Virus record (IMG/VR): IMGVR_UViG_3300025645_000179
Location: 1-38,299 of that record
Source: a virus
DNA length: 38,299 nucleotides
Strand: one strand, 5' to 3'
The notes under the pieces: model-generated
The model's database searches: none
The model's input: the letters and a program-made list of their open reading frames with translations, nothing else
Told to the model about the DNA's origin: nothing
Shown here: one piece after another, positions 21,205-31,513 of the stretch
How the letters are laid out: each line of letters begins with the position of its first letter
Position numbering within the stretch: the stretch's first letter is position 1
Program-made: the position numbers and the translations under genes

Positions 21205-21755
21205 TGGCTTTCCTTGTTCCTGTCTTCTCCGCGATCGGGTCGGCTGTCGGAAGCGTCTTCGGCGGCACGGCTGTCGCAGGCACGGCCGCTGCCGGTGCCA
21301 CGGCGGCCAGCGGGTTCTCCCTCGGCACGGTGCTGACGGTGGGCTCAACCCTCCTCGGCGCGGTGGGGGCCATTCAGCAAGGCCAGGCGGCCAAGCAGGC
21401 GGCCGAGTACAACGCGCAGGTCCAAGAGGCGCAGGCGAAGGTTGCGCAGGATCAGGGCGCGGCCAAGGCCACTGAAATATCCATGCGCACGCGCCAGCGG
21501 CTTGCCGCATCCCGAGCGGCTGGCTTGGAAAGCGGGCTCGAACTGGACGGCAGCGTCGGCGATGTGCTCGACACTGTGCAGAAGCAGGGCGCGCTCGACC
21601 AGTTGACCGCGCTCTACGACAGCAATCTTCGTGCGCAGGGGCTGCGGCAGAGCGCCGAAGCCGAGCGCGCGAAAGGCAGCAACGCGGTCGCGGCGAGCTA
21701 TATCGGCGCGGGCTCGTCGCTGCTCACCGGCTTCTCCAAGCTCTACCAGGTGTGA
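21204..21755 (+). CDS. Internal virion protein B (gp14-like)
   Basis: 183 residues. A hydrophobic Ala/Gly-rich N terminus (about 1-55, VFSAIGSAVGSVFGGTAVAG...) is followed by Gln/Ala-rich helices (AIQQGQAAKQAAEYNAQVQ, QGAAKATEISMRTRQRLAAS) and a final SYIGAGSSLLTGFSKLYQV. This is the layout of T7 gp14-like ejection proteins, which leave the virion first and pass the outer membrane. Start at 21204 is favoured by TGATG coupling over the GTG at 21201. Confidence 0.85.
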   Translation: MAFLVPVFSAIGSAVGSVFGGTAVAGTAAAGATAASGFSLGTVLTVGSTLLGAVGAIQQGQAAKQAAEYNAQVQEAQAKVAQDQGAAKATEISMRTRQRLAASRAAGLESGLELDGSVGDVLDTVQKQGALDQLTALYDSNLRAQGLRQSAEAERAKGSNAVAASYIGAGSSLLTGFSKLYQV

Positions 21756-21758
21756 TCT

Positions 21759-24680
21759 ATGGCTCGTCTCCCCATCGACATCATGACCGCCGGAAACCGC
21801 AACGAACTGCCCACCGGGCAGTTTTCGGTTGAGAAGGCGACGGCGGACAATTTCGGCGGGCAGGTCGGCCGGGCGCTGGAGGGGCTCGGTGACGCCGGCC
21901 TGGCCCTGGCCGCCAAGATCAACGCGAACCAGCGGCAGCTTCAGCAGTTCGGCTACGAGGATCAGTTCGTCAAGCTCCAGGAGCAGGACAACACTGAATA
22001 CGAGCAGCGGTATCGCGGCATCTCCGGTTCTGCGGACGGCTGGTGGGGCGGCTCCCGCGCGGCGACCAAGGCGCGCATGGACGAGTGGCTGAAGACCCTG
22101 CCCGAGCAGGTGCGGGCGGAGTACCAGGTCAAGGCCGACAGGTTCATCGCCGGCCGGACGGCGCAGGCGTTCAAGGACCAGTTTCAGCAGCAGGACACCA
22201 ACACGAAGCAGACGCTCACCGAGGAGCAGCGAAAGGCCGGGCTCCAGGTCCAGCAGAACCCGCTGACCTACGAGCAGTTCGTCCAGCAGCAGACCGATCT
22301 CATCGACAAGTCCACGCTCCCGCCGGCCGAGAAAGAGCGGCTGAAGGCCGAAGCTCGCAACGGGCTTGCCTACACGGCGGAGCTTGCGCGTGCGCAGAAA
22401 GACCCGGAAGGCGTGGCGAAGCGCCCGACGCCGACATTCTCCCCGGATGTGAACTCGGCGGTGGACAAAGCCGCCGCAGCCAACGGGCTCGATCCGGCCA
22501 TGATGCGGCGGTTCGCGCAGATTGAGAGCGGCGGTAGCCCTGGGGCCGCGACCGGCTCCTACAAGGGGCTGTTCCAGATGTCGGACGCCGAGTTCACCAA
22601 GTATGGCGGCGGCAACATCTGGAGCGCCGAAGACAACGCCAATGCCGCAGCGCGCAAGATCAAGGCAGAGGCCGCCGAGTTCAAGGCGAAGTACGGGCGC
22701 GATCCCACCGCCACCGATCTCTACATGCAGCACCAGCAGGGCGTCGCCGGCTACGCGGCGCACATGGCGAACCCGAACGCTCCGGCGTGGCAGAACATGC
22801 TGTCCACGGCGGAGGGGAAGGAGAAGGGCGAAGCGTGGGCGAAGGCCGCCATCTGGGGCAACATCCCGGCCGACATCAAGGCGCAATTCCCCGGAGGCGT
22901 GGACACTGTCACCAGTGCTGCGTTCGTCAACGTGTGGCGACGCAAAGTGGACGGCTATGCCAGCGCCACCATTGCCTCCGGCGCGCTGACACCGGAGCAG
23001 GCGGCGTCGGTGCAGGAGACTGCGCGGCGGCAGATCAGCGCGCAGGAGCAGCAGCGCGCCGCGCAGTACGAGGCGGACCAGACCGCCAAGCGGAACCAGC
23101 TTTACATCGACTTGAAGGAGGGCTCGTCCCCCGACGCCGCGTACCGGGCGGCGCGCCAGTCCGGCTTGCTGTCCGACTTCGCCGACATCGAGAAGGCGGA
23201 GAAGATCATCAAGGAGCGGAACAAGGGCGAGGAGGACTACGGACGCGGCCTGGCGCTCATGCAGGGCGGGCGTGTCGTGGCGAACCCCTACGACAAGGAC
23301 CACCGCGACGGCGTGCAGGCGTTCTACGATCGGACGGTCAAGGGCGGTGCGGATCCGGCGGCTGCGGCTGCGGCGGTGTTCGACCGCACCGGCATCGTCC
23401 CGCCTTCGTTCGCCACGGCGATGCGCGGCGCGATGATCTCGGAAGACCCGGCGCGCGTGGCGGCCGGGCTCACGACCGCGTCCAACATGATGCGGCAGAA
23501 CCCGAACGCCTTTGCCGGCGTTGAGGGCGGCAGCGATCTGGAGAAGAACGCCAACGAGTACCGCCGGCTCACGGAGCAGTTGGGGCTGTCGTCCGAGCAG
23601 GCCGTGCAGCGCATCCTCGCCGACGCCCGCGATACGACGAAGTTGGACCCGGTCCGCCAGGAGCAGCTTCAGCAGTTCAGGAAGCAGAGCCTGACGCAGG
23701 ATCAGATCGACGCGCGGCTGCGGTCCACGTTCTCGTCGTGGAGCCCGTTCAGCAACGCGCCGTTTAGCGTTCAGCTTCCGACCGGGCCGCAACGCACCGC
23801 CATGGCGTCGATCTATTCCGAGTTCGCCACGGAGGGGTTCGAGAAGTTCCGCGACCCCGACAAGGCCCTGGCGTTCGCCGACATGCGGGTGCAGCAGCAG
23901 TTCGGTGTGCAGAATGGCGTGCTCATGAGGTTCCCGCCGTCCAAGGCAGGCTTGCCGCGCCTGGCGGGCACCGGGGGCGACGGCTTCGGCTGGATCAACG
24001 AGCAAGGGGCTGACGTTGTCAAGGCACAGCTTGGCGTTACCGTGGACCCGTCGCAGATCATCCTGGCTCCGATCGAGCGCGACGGCGTCAGCACCCGCGC
24101 GGCGTTCAATGGTCAACCGACCACTGTTACCCGCAATGACAGCGGGCGGCCGGAGCAACGCACGACCTTCCAGTCCGTACCTTACATGATCATGGTCATG
24201 CCGAAGACGCCCGACCAGGATATGCTCGTGGTGAACGGTGCGTTCTTCCCTGATGTTGACACGTATGTTGCGGGGAAGAACAAGAAGATCGAAGCTGACA
24301 ACGCGAAAGCTGCGGAAGCACCGCCGGTCTACTATGATCCCTACGGTTTCTCCGCGCCCGTGCAGCCGTATCAACAGAAGCTCCTGGAAACGCCCGAGCA
24401 ACAGCAGCGGCGTGAGCAGGCGGCCAAGGAGGAGGAGCTTCGGGCCTCGCAAGCCAAGGAGCGCGACAGCCGTGAGAAGTTCCAATCGGGGACCGATCGC
24501 GAGGTGAAGCAGCGCGAGGACACGATCGCCAAGCTCAACGAGCGGCTGAAGGAGTTGGACAAGTCCGACAACCCGTTCACGGCGCAGGCTTCCCGCAACC
24601 TCATTGACGGCGAGATCATGCGGTTGCAGGGTGAGATCATGCAGCTTCAGAAGAACGCCGAGACGAGGAAACGTCGATGA
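21759..24680 (+). CDS. Internal virion protein with lytic transglycosylase domain
   Basis: 973 residues. The N-terminal 230 are gp15-like helical sequence (GGQVGRALEGLGDAGLALAA, WWGGSRAATKARMDEWLKTLP). An SLT-type lysozyme domain lies at about 232-345, with the catalytic Glu256 in RFAQIESGGSPGAATGSYKG and LFQMSDAEFTKYGGG. The rest is helical and ends in a charged coiled coil. It should be ejected to bore through peptidoglycan and form part of the DNA-ejection tunnel. In T7 the transglycosylase sits at the N terminus of gp16; here it is inside the gp15-position protein. It overlaps the giant gene as ATGA. Confidence 0.9.
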   Translation: MARLPIDIMTAGNRNELPTGQFSVEKATADNFGGQVGRALEGLGDAGLALAAKINANQRQLQQFGYEDQFVKLQEQDNTEYEQRYRGISGSADGWWGGSRAATKARMDEWLKTLPEQVRAEYQVKADRFIAGRTAQAFKDQFQQQDTNTKQTLTEEQRKAGLQVQQNPLTYEQFVQQQTDLIDKSTLPPAEKERLKAEARNGLAYTAELARAQKDPEGVAKRPTPTFSPDVNSAVDKAAAANGLDPAMMRRFAQIESGGSPGAATGSYKGLFQMSDAEFTKYGGGNIWSAEDNANAAARKIKAEAAEFKAKYGRDPTATDLYMQHQQGVAGYAAHMANPNAPAWQNMLSTAEGKEKGEAWAKAAIWGNIPADIKAQFPGGVDTVTSAAFVNVWRRKVDGYASATIASGALTPEQAASVQETARRQISAQEQQRAAQYEADQTAKRNQLYIDLKEGSSPDAAYRAARQSGLLSDFADIEKAEKIIKERNKGEEDYGRGLALMQGGRVVANPYDKDHRDGVQAFYDRTVKGGADPAAAAAAVFDRTGIVPPSFATAMRGAMISEDPARVAAGLTTASNMMRQNPNAFAGVEGGSDLEKNANEYRRLTEQLGLSSEQAVQRILADARDTTKLDPVRQEQLQQFRKQSLTQDQIDARLRSTFSSWSPFSNAPFSVQLPTGPQRTAMASIYSEFATEGFEKFRDPDKALAFADMRVQQQFGVQNGVLMRFPPSKAGLPRLAGTGGDGFGWINEQGADVVKAQLGVTVDPSQIILAPIERDGVSTRAAFNGQPTTVTRNDSGRPEQRTTFQSVPYMIMVMPKTPDQDMLVVNGAFFPDVDTYVAGKNKKIEADNAKAAEAPPVYYDPYGFSAPVQPYQQKLLETPEQQQRREQAAKEEELRASQAKERDSREKFQSGTDREVKQREDTIAKLNERLKELDKSDNPFTAQASRNLIDGEIMRLQGEIMQLQKNAETRKRR

Positions 24681-27600
24681 CCTTCAAGACCTTCGACCAG
24701 CTTGACCAGGAAGCGGGAGCGAACGCGCTGTTCTTCGACTACGCGAAGAAGCCGGCGCGGCCGGACCTGGCCGGCTACGAGACGCCGGAGATGCTCGCCA
24801 AGGCGCAGGAGATCGCTGACCGGTCCGTTGTCGCCGCCGCGTTCCGCCAAGACAACGTCGTCGGCTCGCTCATGTCGCGCAAGGACATGGGCGTGGACAA
24901 CACCGACGACCGCACGTTCGACCCGGTCGCGTATGTCAAGGAGCACAACCTGACCGGATACGAAGACAGCTTCATGGGTGTGCTCAACTCGCGCAAGGCC
25001 GACGCGATCAAGTCGCAGATTGAGATGGAGCAGCGCGACCGCGAGACGCTTCAGGCCGCCGGGTGGACCGGGACGCTCGCGCAGATCGCTGCCGGGGTGT
25101 TCGACGCGCCTACGCTGATCCCCGGCACGGTGGCGATCCGGGGGGCCAAGGGGGCCTGGTCTGTTGGGCGGTCCGTGCTGATGGCCGGGGCTTCTGCTGC
25201 GGCGACGCAGGCTGTCACCGAGGGGTTCTTGCAGGCGTCACAGCAAACGCGCACGGCCGAGGAGAGCTACCTGAACATCGGTGCCGCCGCGATCATGGGC
25301 TCGCTCCTCGGCGGCGGCGTTGCGGCGGTGCTCGGGAAGAACGAGCGCATCGCGGCGGAGAAGGCGCTTGCGAACATCGCGGACATCCAGTCGGGGGCAA
25401 AACCGAATGAGTTCGTTCATGCGCAGGTGTTGGAGCAGCGCGGCGCGGCTGCTGGCGGCGCTGACGTTGCCGATGGCGCATTCTTCGTTGACCCGGTTCA
25501 GAAGGCCAGGACGCGGGAAGAACTGGCAGTCGAGGGTGCTGCGGCCGGCAAAACCGTTCAAGCCACCTCGTGGTTCAACCCCGTGCTCCGTGCCACGCAA
25601 CGCTATGCGGCATCGGCGCGACAGGTAGGCAACGTTCTCTACGAGAACACGATCTACCGCGCCATGCACTCGGCCGGCGACACGACCGGCGTGTCCGTCG
25701 AGGCGGCTATGCGGACCCGCGTGTCCGCGCTACAGGCCGAAGCCGGCGCGGCGGCCGAAGCCGCGTACAAGGAGATGCGCGGTCAGGGTGTGCGCATGAG
25801 CCGGGACGACTTCTACAGCGAAGTCGGCCGGGCCATGCGCAACAACGACGTGAGCGACAACCAGTTCGTCTCGCGGGCGGCGCAGGGCTACCGCAAGCTG
25901 TTCGACGACTTCACCAAGGACGCGCTGAAACTCGGGCTCTTGGAGGAAGGCGACCTGGACGTGAAGACGGCGGCGAGCTACTTCAGCCGCGTCTACAACC
26001 GCGACCGGCTCCTGGCGTCCGAGCCCGAGTTCCTCGACGTGATCGGCAAGCACTTCGCCGACCGCATGGCCCAAGCCTACGATGTCGAGGCGGCGGAGGT
26101 GCGGGCCGCGCAGGGTCGCTACCGCCAGAGGATGGAGGACATCGGCCTGGCGGGTCAAGAGCGGGCCGCGCGCATCGATCAGTTGACGAGCGAGGGCAAG
26201 GCGCTGGACCAGCAGTTCGCACACCTGAACGATCTGGTGGACGAATTGACGGATGCTCGCGGGCGCGTCCGTGTCGGTGACGGTCCGAGCCGCGAGGCCG
26301 CGAAAGAGGACGTTCGTCGCATCTTGGCGCAAGGAGGGGAGCAGCTTCAGGAGTACCTGGCGCGCCGGGCGGACCTGCGCGGGCGCATGCGCAATCTGAC
26401 CGAGCGGAACCCGGATGCGCAGGCCGCGAAGTTCGAGCGCCTGACCGAGCGCGTGGACGACGTGCAGAACCAGGTTGAGCGGTCGCTGGCGGCGTTCGGC
26501 CGCCGCGCCAAGAACCTGCTGAACAAGATCGAAGCCGACCCCGTGGCGAAGGCGGAGGAGCGCCTGGCTGCGGCGGAGAAGGCCGCCCGCGACGCGGCGG
26601 ACATGCTGGCGAAACACCGGGCGCGAGCCGAGAAGGTCTACGCGCAGTACCTGGACCAGATGAGCCCGCAGGCCGCCTACGAGGAAGCTGCGGCCAAGGC
26701 GACGGCCGCTGGAGCCACGGCGCAGGATGCAATCAAAGCCGGCACTAAGGCGGCTGATGACATGACGGCCAGGGTCAAGGCGGCGCAGGCGGCGACCACC
26801 AGGTTCGACGCGGCGGAGAAGCGCCTGGCCGCGCTGCTGGAAAAGCTCGCCGAACGCAATGCCGGCCCGGAAGCTGCGAAGGCCCTCGTCGCCGAGATCG
26901 AGGGCGTGCTGAAGAACGCCACCGAGGCGGCGGCCGAGACCAACATCCGGCGCGGCGAGCGCGTGGCGCGGCTGAAGGAGCGCGCTGCCAAGGTGTCGCC
27001 CGAGGAGGTAAAGGCCAGGGCGGAGGCGCAGCGCGGGCAGTTCGCCAAAGTGCTCGAAGACGTGGAGAACCGCTTCGACGCAAAGTGGGGACCGCGCCGC
27101 GCGATCGGCCTGGAGAAGAACGAAGCCTACGATTTTGAGGCGGCGGGCAAGTCTGCGGCGAAGGAGGTTTACGACAAGATCACCGGCAAGGTGCAGCAGC
27201 GGGACGACCTGCCGACGTTCATCACGAAGGTGACGAGCGGACCGCTGAAGGACCGCACGTTCATGGTGCCGGACGAGCTTCTCTCCGGTCGCGGGTGGCT
27301 GAAGGACGACGTGCGCGAGGTGGCGAACCGCTACTCGCGGGCGATGGCTGGCGAGATCGAACTGACCCGCAGGTTCGGCCGCGCCGACATGCGCGATCAG
27401 TTGGAGCAGATCGCGCAAGAGTATTCCGATCTGCGAACCGCAGTTGACGGAGCGCAGTCGGTGGCCGACATCAACCGGCTGCTCGGGCGGAACAAGTATC
27501 GCGAGAGCATGGACGTGAACAAAGTCAAGCTCGACGCGCAGAAGCTCCTGGCGCAAGACGAAGCGTCGGCCATCACTGACACGAAGGCCGGGCGCGACCT

Positions 27601-28981
27601 CATCCGTGGAACCTATAACCAGGGCGTGAACAACACGAACTTCGCCAGTGTGTCTCGCTCGCTCATGCACTTCAACTATCTGCGGCAGATGGGCGGCGTG
27701 CTCCTCGCGAACGTGACGGACTTCTACCGCCCGGCCATGGTTCACGGGCTCATGCCGTATCTGCGCACGCTGCCCGACGCCCTGGCACAGATGTTCAACG
27801 CCGGCAGCAAAGGGCTGAAGCTCTCGATCCAAGAGGCGAAGCTGGCCGGGCTCGTGACCGAGCGCGTCACGCACGCGCTCCAGGCGGCGAACGGCGACAT
27901 CGCTGATCCGTTTCTCACCAGGTCCACGCAGATCGAGCGGTTCCTGCAAAAGGCGACGGGGCTGGCGTCCCGGTGGAACCTCGTCAACTCGTTCACCGAC
28001 GCGCAGCAGGCCATTGCGTCCACCGTGTCGCAGCACCGCATCCTGGAAGCCGTGCTCGGAAACGCCGGAAAAGACGGCTCGTTCATCGGCAAGGTGTCGG
28101 ACGGCGAGCGTCTTCTGCGCATGCTCGGCGTCGACAAGCAGACACAGCAGGACATCGCCAAGCTGTTCGAGGCGCACGGTCAAGTCGTTGACGGTATCCG
28201 TGTCGCCAACACGGAACGCTGGCTCCAGCACGCCAACGAGACCGGCGTGCCGGACGAGATCGCGCGGACCGAGAACGCCGTGCGGGCTTACCGCGCCGCG
28301 CTCAACACCGACGTGAACAGCATCGTGTCCCGGCGCGGGCTTGGCGACGCGCCGCTGTTTGCGAACCACCCGGTCGGCAAGATGCTGACGCAGTTCAGCG
28401 GCTACGCCATGGGCGCGCACAGCCGGGTCATGATCCGGGGGTTGCAGGAGAGCCATGCGCGGCTGATCGGCGGCCTCGTCACGATGACGATGCTCGGCGG
28501 CCTCACGTCCTACCTGGCCGCCTGGCGTGGCGGACGCGAGCGGTGGGAGAAGTATGTGAAGGAGACCGCCGCGAACCCGGCGCTGCTGATCGGTGAAGGG
28601 CTGGACCGCTCGGGGTTCTTCCCCGTGCTGTTCGACATCGCGAACCGCGCGGAGCGGGTCTCCGGGGCTGTCGGCTACGACTATCGGTTCAATCCGATCA
28701 AGTCGCCGATCGCGGCGCTCGGTGGTAAGGGCGCGATGGGTATCACGTCCACGCGGGCGTCGGACAGCGCGGCTGCGTTCGGCGCGGTGCTGGGGCCTAC
28801 TGCCGGTATGATCGACAGCGCGGTTGCTGCTGGGCGTGCCTTGGCGGACAAGGCTTCCGGGAAGGCACCTCCGAAGCATGATGTCAACCAGGCGCTTGCG
28901 GCTGTGCCGTTTCAAAGCTACTATGGAATGCGCGAACTGCTGCAAGTGTTGACAGGCAATTCCAATTACACGAGGCACTGA
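24677..28981 (+). CDS. Giant internal virion protein D-like (1434 residues)
   Basis: The longest gene. N terminus FDQLDQEAGANALFFDYAKK, then a hydrophobic Gly/Ala-rich segment (about 145-230) that may span membranes, long charged coiled coils (about 480-830), and a C-terminal region with further hydrophobic stretches (GGLVTMTMLGGLTSYLAAW near 1170-1190). It corresponds by order and size to T7 gp16 (1318 residues), the protein that forms the ejection channel in the inner membrane, but has no transglycosylase signature. Start in ATGA overlap. It ends 2 bases before the tail-spike gene. Confidence 0.87.
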   Translation: MTFKTFDQLDQEAGANALFFDYAKKPARPDLAGYETPEMLAKAQEIADRSVVAAAFRQDNVVGSLMSRKDMGVDNTDDRTFDPVAYVKEHNLTGYEDSFMGVLNSRKADAIKSQIEMEQRDRETLQAAGWTGTLAQIAAGVFDAPTLIPGTVAIRGAKGAWSVGRSVLMAGASAAATQAVTEGFLQASQQTRTAEESYLNIGAAAIMGSLLGGGVAAVLGKNERIAAEKALANIADIQSGAKPNEFVHAQVLEQRGAAAGGADVADGAFFVDPVQKARTREELAVEGAAAGKTVQATSWFNPVLRATQRYAASARQVGNVLYENTIYRAMHSAGDTTGVSVEAAMRTRVSALQAEAGAAAEAAYKEMRGQGVRMSRDDFYSEVGRAMRNNDVSDNQFVSRAAQGYRKLFDDFTKDALKLGLLEEGDLDVKTAASYFSRVYNRDRLLASEPEFLDVIGKHFADRMAQAYDVEAAEVRAAQGRYRQRMEDIGLAGQERAARIDQLTSEGKALDQQFAHLNDLVDELTDARGRVRVGDGPSREAAKEDVRRILAQGGEQLQEYLARRADLRGRMRNLTERNPDAQAAKFERLTERVDDVQNQVERSLAAFGRRAKNLLNKIEADPVAKAEERLAAAEKAARDAADMLAKHRARAEKVYAQYLDQMSPQAAYEEAAAKATAAGATAQDAIKAGTKAADDMTARVKAAQAATTRFDAAEKRLAALLEKLAERNAGPEAAKALVAEIEGVLKNATEAAAETNIRRGERVARLKERAAKVSPEEVKARAEAQRGQFAKVLEDVENRFDAKWGPRRAIGLEKNEAYDFEAAGKSAAKEVYDKITGKVQQRDDLPTFITKVTSGPLKDRTFMVPDELLSGRGWLKDDVREVANRYSRAMAGEIELTRRFGRADMRDQLEQIAQEYSDLRTAVDGAQSVADINRLLGRNKYRESMDVNKVKLDAQKLLAQDEASAITDTKAGRDLIRGTYNQGVNNTNFASVSRSLMHFNYLRQMGGVLLANVTDFYRPAMVHGLMPYLRTLPDALAQMFNAGSKGLKLSIQEAKLAGLVTERVTHALQAANGDIADPFLTRSTQIERFLQKATGLASRWNLVNSFTDAQQAIASTVSQHRILEAVLGNAGKDGSFIGKVSDGERLLRMLGVDKQTQQDIAKLFEAHGQVVDGIRVANTERWLQHANETGVPDEIARTENAVRAYRAALNTDVNSIVSRRGLGDAPLFANHPVGKMLTQFSGYAMGAHSRVMIRGLQESHARLIGGLVTMTMLGGLTSYLAAWRGGRERWEKYVKETAANPALLIGEGLDRSGFFPVLFDIANRAERVSGAVGYDYRFNPIKSPIAALGGKGAMGITSTRASDSAAAFGAVLGPTAGMIDSAVAAGRALADKASGKAPPKHDVNQALAAVPFQSYYGMRELLQVLTGNSNYTRH

Positions 28982-28983
28982 AA

Positions 28984-31503
28984 ATGTCGGTTGAAGCCCA
29001 AACCGTTGAGTACGTCTATTTGGGCGATGGGGTCACGACGGTATTTCCCTTTCCGTCGAAGTTCTCGTCGAACCAGGACATCATTGTCGGCCTCGACGGA
29101 CAGGAGCAGACCAGCGGCGTGACTATCGCGGGTGCTGGTGTATCGACCGGCGGAACGGCTACGATCCTCCCGGCTCCTGCTGCCGGTGTTCGTGTGTCTC
29201 TGCTGCGCAAGCCGCCCGCCAGCCAGTTGCTCGACTTCGTGAACGGCCAGACGGTGCTCGAAGACGTGCTCGACAGCGGGCTCGACAAGCTGACGATGCT
29301 GATCCAGTACCTCCTGCGCGGGTTGAGCAAGTCTGTCCGCCTGTCTGAGTTCGACAGCCAGAACTTGCTGGCGTTGCCGGGTGCTACGGCGCGCGCTAAT
29401 AAGCTGCTCGGGTTCACGTCTGCTGGGGCGATCACACTGTTCAGCGCGGGGGCAGTGCCGGACGGGATGGCAGCGGTTTTCGGGCGGCTATCGGACACGC
29501 CTCTGCTCGGCAAGATTTACTTCATGCCGGCGAACTCGACTGTCAACGTGAACGTCCCAGCCGACGCAGCCACGGTCAAGGACGCGCTTGAGGGCATCGC
29601 GCAGTGGGTGCCAGGGAACAACTGCGCGGTGACGGTCACGGTCACGCAGCACATGGCGGCTGTCTCCGATCTCGGGGTGTATACGCGCAACGACGGCTTG
29701 TCCGTCACCATCACCGGCCCCGCCCCGCAAGCGCTCTCTGTCACCTCGTTCGACGCACCGACCGGCACAAAGGGCAACCGCTCGATCGGCATCAATGTCG
29801 TGAGCGCCGCGAACGTGGCAGTCGGTGACGTTATCGTGATGCGTAACTTTCCGGAAAGCTACGCGGACAGCGGCTCGCTCCCTGCCGGGTCAGCCCCTGT
29901 TCGGGGCGCGTTCAACCACGCCTATTTGGCGGGCTCCGGCAACTGCCAGATCAGCATCACCGCTGGCACGACGACGGCGACGTTCTCCCAGGCAGTCACT
30001 GCGACGGAGTGCCCGGTCGGGAGCCTGCTGTTTGTCGCCGGCCAGGTGCGGACGGTCACCGCCCGCCCCACGACGACCACGGCCACGGTGTCGTCGAACT
30101 GGCGCATAACCCTGGCGTCGCATGTGTACTGGTCGATCCTTGCAGCCGAGCCGGGTACGCTCGCGGCCACGGCCGGGGCTGTAACAGTGACGGGCGGCGC
30201 GCTTACGACCGGCCCGTCTCCGGGCGATCTCATCGTAATCGCGGACGCGGACTTCATCGGCGCGATCTATAGCATCACGAACGCTACGACGGCCGTGCTG
30301 GAAAACTCCATCACCGTGGCGGGCGGCAAGGGCTTTGCCATTATCCGGCGTTGCTGGGAGCACGAGGCCGCGTTCGAGGTGACGGCAGTTGTCGGCAACA
30401 AGGTGACGGTCAAGAACACCTCCTGGTGCGAATACACGCTGCCGTATGTCGGGCTCGTCCCGGCGTCCTGCGTCGCGCTTAAGGCCAGCTTGTCGGTCAG
30501 CGCCGGGGCCACTTCCGGGCTCAAGGTCCGGGGCGGCGGCCTGACGCTAAACAACATTGCGGTGAAAGGCGCTGGGTCCACCGGCATTGGCATCGACGCC
30601 TCCGGCACTTACGGCGGAGGCGGCACGCTCGTCCTTGGGGCGAACTTTGCCAGTATCGGCTTCTACTACGGCGTGAAAGCGCAGGGCGAGATTTTTGTGA
30701 ACGCGCAGTCCGCGAGCATCTGCGCCGCCGCGTTTGCAAACTTCTACATGACGAACGGGGCCAACGCCTTTCTCGACAGCGCGCGCCTGTTCGGCGCTGG
30801 AACCTACGGGCTGCTCCAGGACGGCGGGCACATCTACGGATCGCGGCTCCGCACCCACGGCAACGGCGAGGATGGCAAGCGCATCGAAGTGGGCGGGTCG
30901 TTCTACGGTGACTGGTGCGATTGCTCCAGCAACGGCGGACGCGGGGACCAGGATATCGGCGCGGTGTCGTTCCATTTCGTCGGTTCCCGGTTCATGCTCA
31001 ACGGCGGCAACGTATCTCCGGGCGGGGGCCTGAACCTCCAGAACGGGCCGAACGGTCGCGGCACCGGCATCGTTGCTTTTCGCAACCGTGGGTGGGGGTT
31101 CCTTATCACCCGAAGCACGGCGGAACTATCTTACGCCGTGGCGATGGGTAATTACTCCGGCGGGTGGAGTATCGACGCCGTGTCGAGCGTAGACGCGGAA
31201 CGCGCCGCCGCCGTGTCGAATTTCGACATCGGCTATGACATTCGGGGCGGTAGTCACCGGCTGCGCAGTGCCCACGTGTGGGGCAATTACGGCGGGGTCA
31301 TCTGCTACCAGATGGCTCGTGTCGATCTCACGACAGCCTACGTGTCGAACAACGTGTACACCACGCTCAAAGATGTGAACGTGAGTGGGGGCGCTCAAGC
31401 CTATGTAGTGGGTGTTCTCGGGAGCCCGGTGTACAACCAGACCATCAACCGTATTCTCAACGCCGGCTCGCTTATTTGCGACGACAGCGTCGTGACCTTC
31501 TAA
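28984..31503 (+). CDS. Tail spike with gp17-like anchor and beta-helix
   Basis: 839 residues. The N-terminal 150 residues (AQTVEYVYLGDGVTTVFPFPSKF..., RKPPASQLLDFVNGQTV, VLEDVLDSGLDKLTMLIQYL) match the T7 gp17 anchor that attaches fibres to the nozzle. The rest is Gly/Asn/Ser/Thr-rich, with short beta strands and no coiled coil (SGLKVRGGGLTLNNIAVKG, GIGIDASGTYGGGGTLVLG), typical of a right-handed parallel beta-helix. A receptor-binding or polysaccharide-degrading trimer is likely; I cannot name catalytic residues. It begins 2 bases after the giant gene and ends before the lysis cassette. Confidence 0.88.
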   Translation: MSVEAQTVEYVYLGDGVTTVFPFPSKFSSNQDIIVGLDGQEQTSGVTIAGAGVSTGGTATILPAPAAGVRVSLLRKPPASQLLDFVNGQTVLEDVLDSGLDKLTMLIQYLLRGLSKSVRLSEFDSQNLLALPGATARANKLLGFTSAGAITLFSAGAVPDGMAAVFGRLSDTPLLGKIYFMPANSTVNVNVPADAATVKDALEGIAQWVPGNNCAVTVTVTQHMAAVSDLGVYTRNDGLSVTITGPAPQALSVTSFDAPTGTKGNRSIGINVVSAANVAVGDVIVMRNFPESYADSGSLPAGSAPVRGAFNHAYLAGSGNCQISITAGTTTATFSQAVTATECPVGSLLFVAGQVRTVTARPTTTTATVSSNWRITLASHVYWSILAAEPGTLAATAGAVTVTGGALTTGPSPGDLIVIADADFIGAIYSITNATTAVLENSITVAGGKGFAIIRRCWEHEAAFEVTAVVGNKVTVKNTSWCEYTLPYVGLVPASCVALKASLSVSAGATSGLKVRGGGLTLNNIAVKGAGSTGIGIDASGTYGGGGTLVLGANFASIGFYYGVKAQGEIFVNAQSASICAAAFANFYMTNGANAFLDSARLFGAGTYGLLQDGGHIYGSRLRTHGNGEDGKRIEVGGSFYGDWCDCSSNGGRGDQDIGAVSFHFVGSRFMLNGGNVSPGGGLNLQNGPNGRGTGIVAFRNRGWGFLITRSTAELSYAVAMGNYSGGWSIDAVSSVDAERAAAVSNFDIGYDIRGGSHRLRSAHVWGNYGGVICYQMARVDLTTAYVSNNVYTTLKDVNVSGGAQAYVVGVLGSPVYNQTINRILNAGSLICDDSVVTF

Positions 31504-31513
31504 GGAGACGGAC

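Noticed and set aside
21345-24485. A 1046-codon minus-strand frame opposite the virion proteins
   Set aside because: Leu/Arg-rich shadow caused by high GC at third positions; the plus-strand genes have domains and coupled starts.
25730-28978. A 1082-codon minus-strand frame opposite the giant virion protein
   Set aside because: His/Arg/Val-rich shadow of a real gene; no start signal, no recognisable domain.
30267-30608. Minus-strand frames opposite the tail spike
   Set aside because: Thr/Pro/Ala-rich shadows without start signals.
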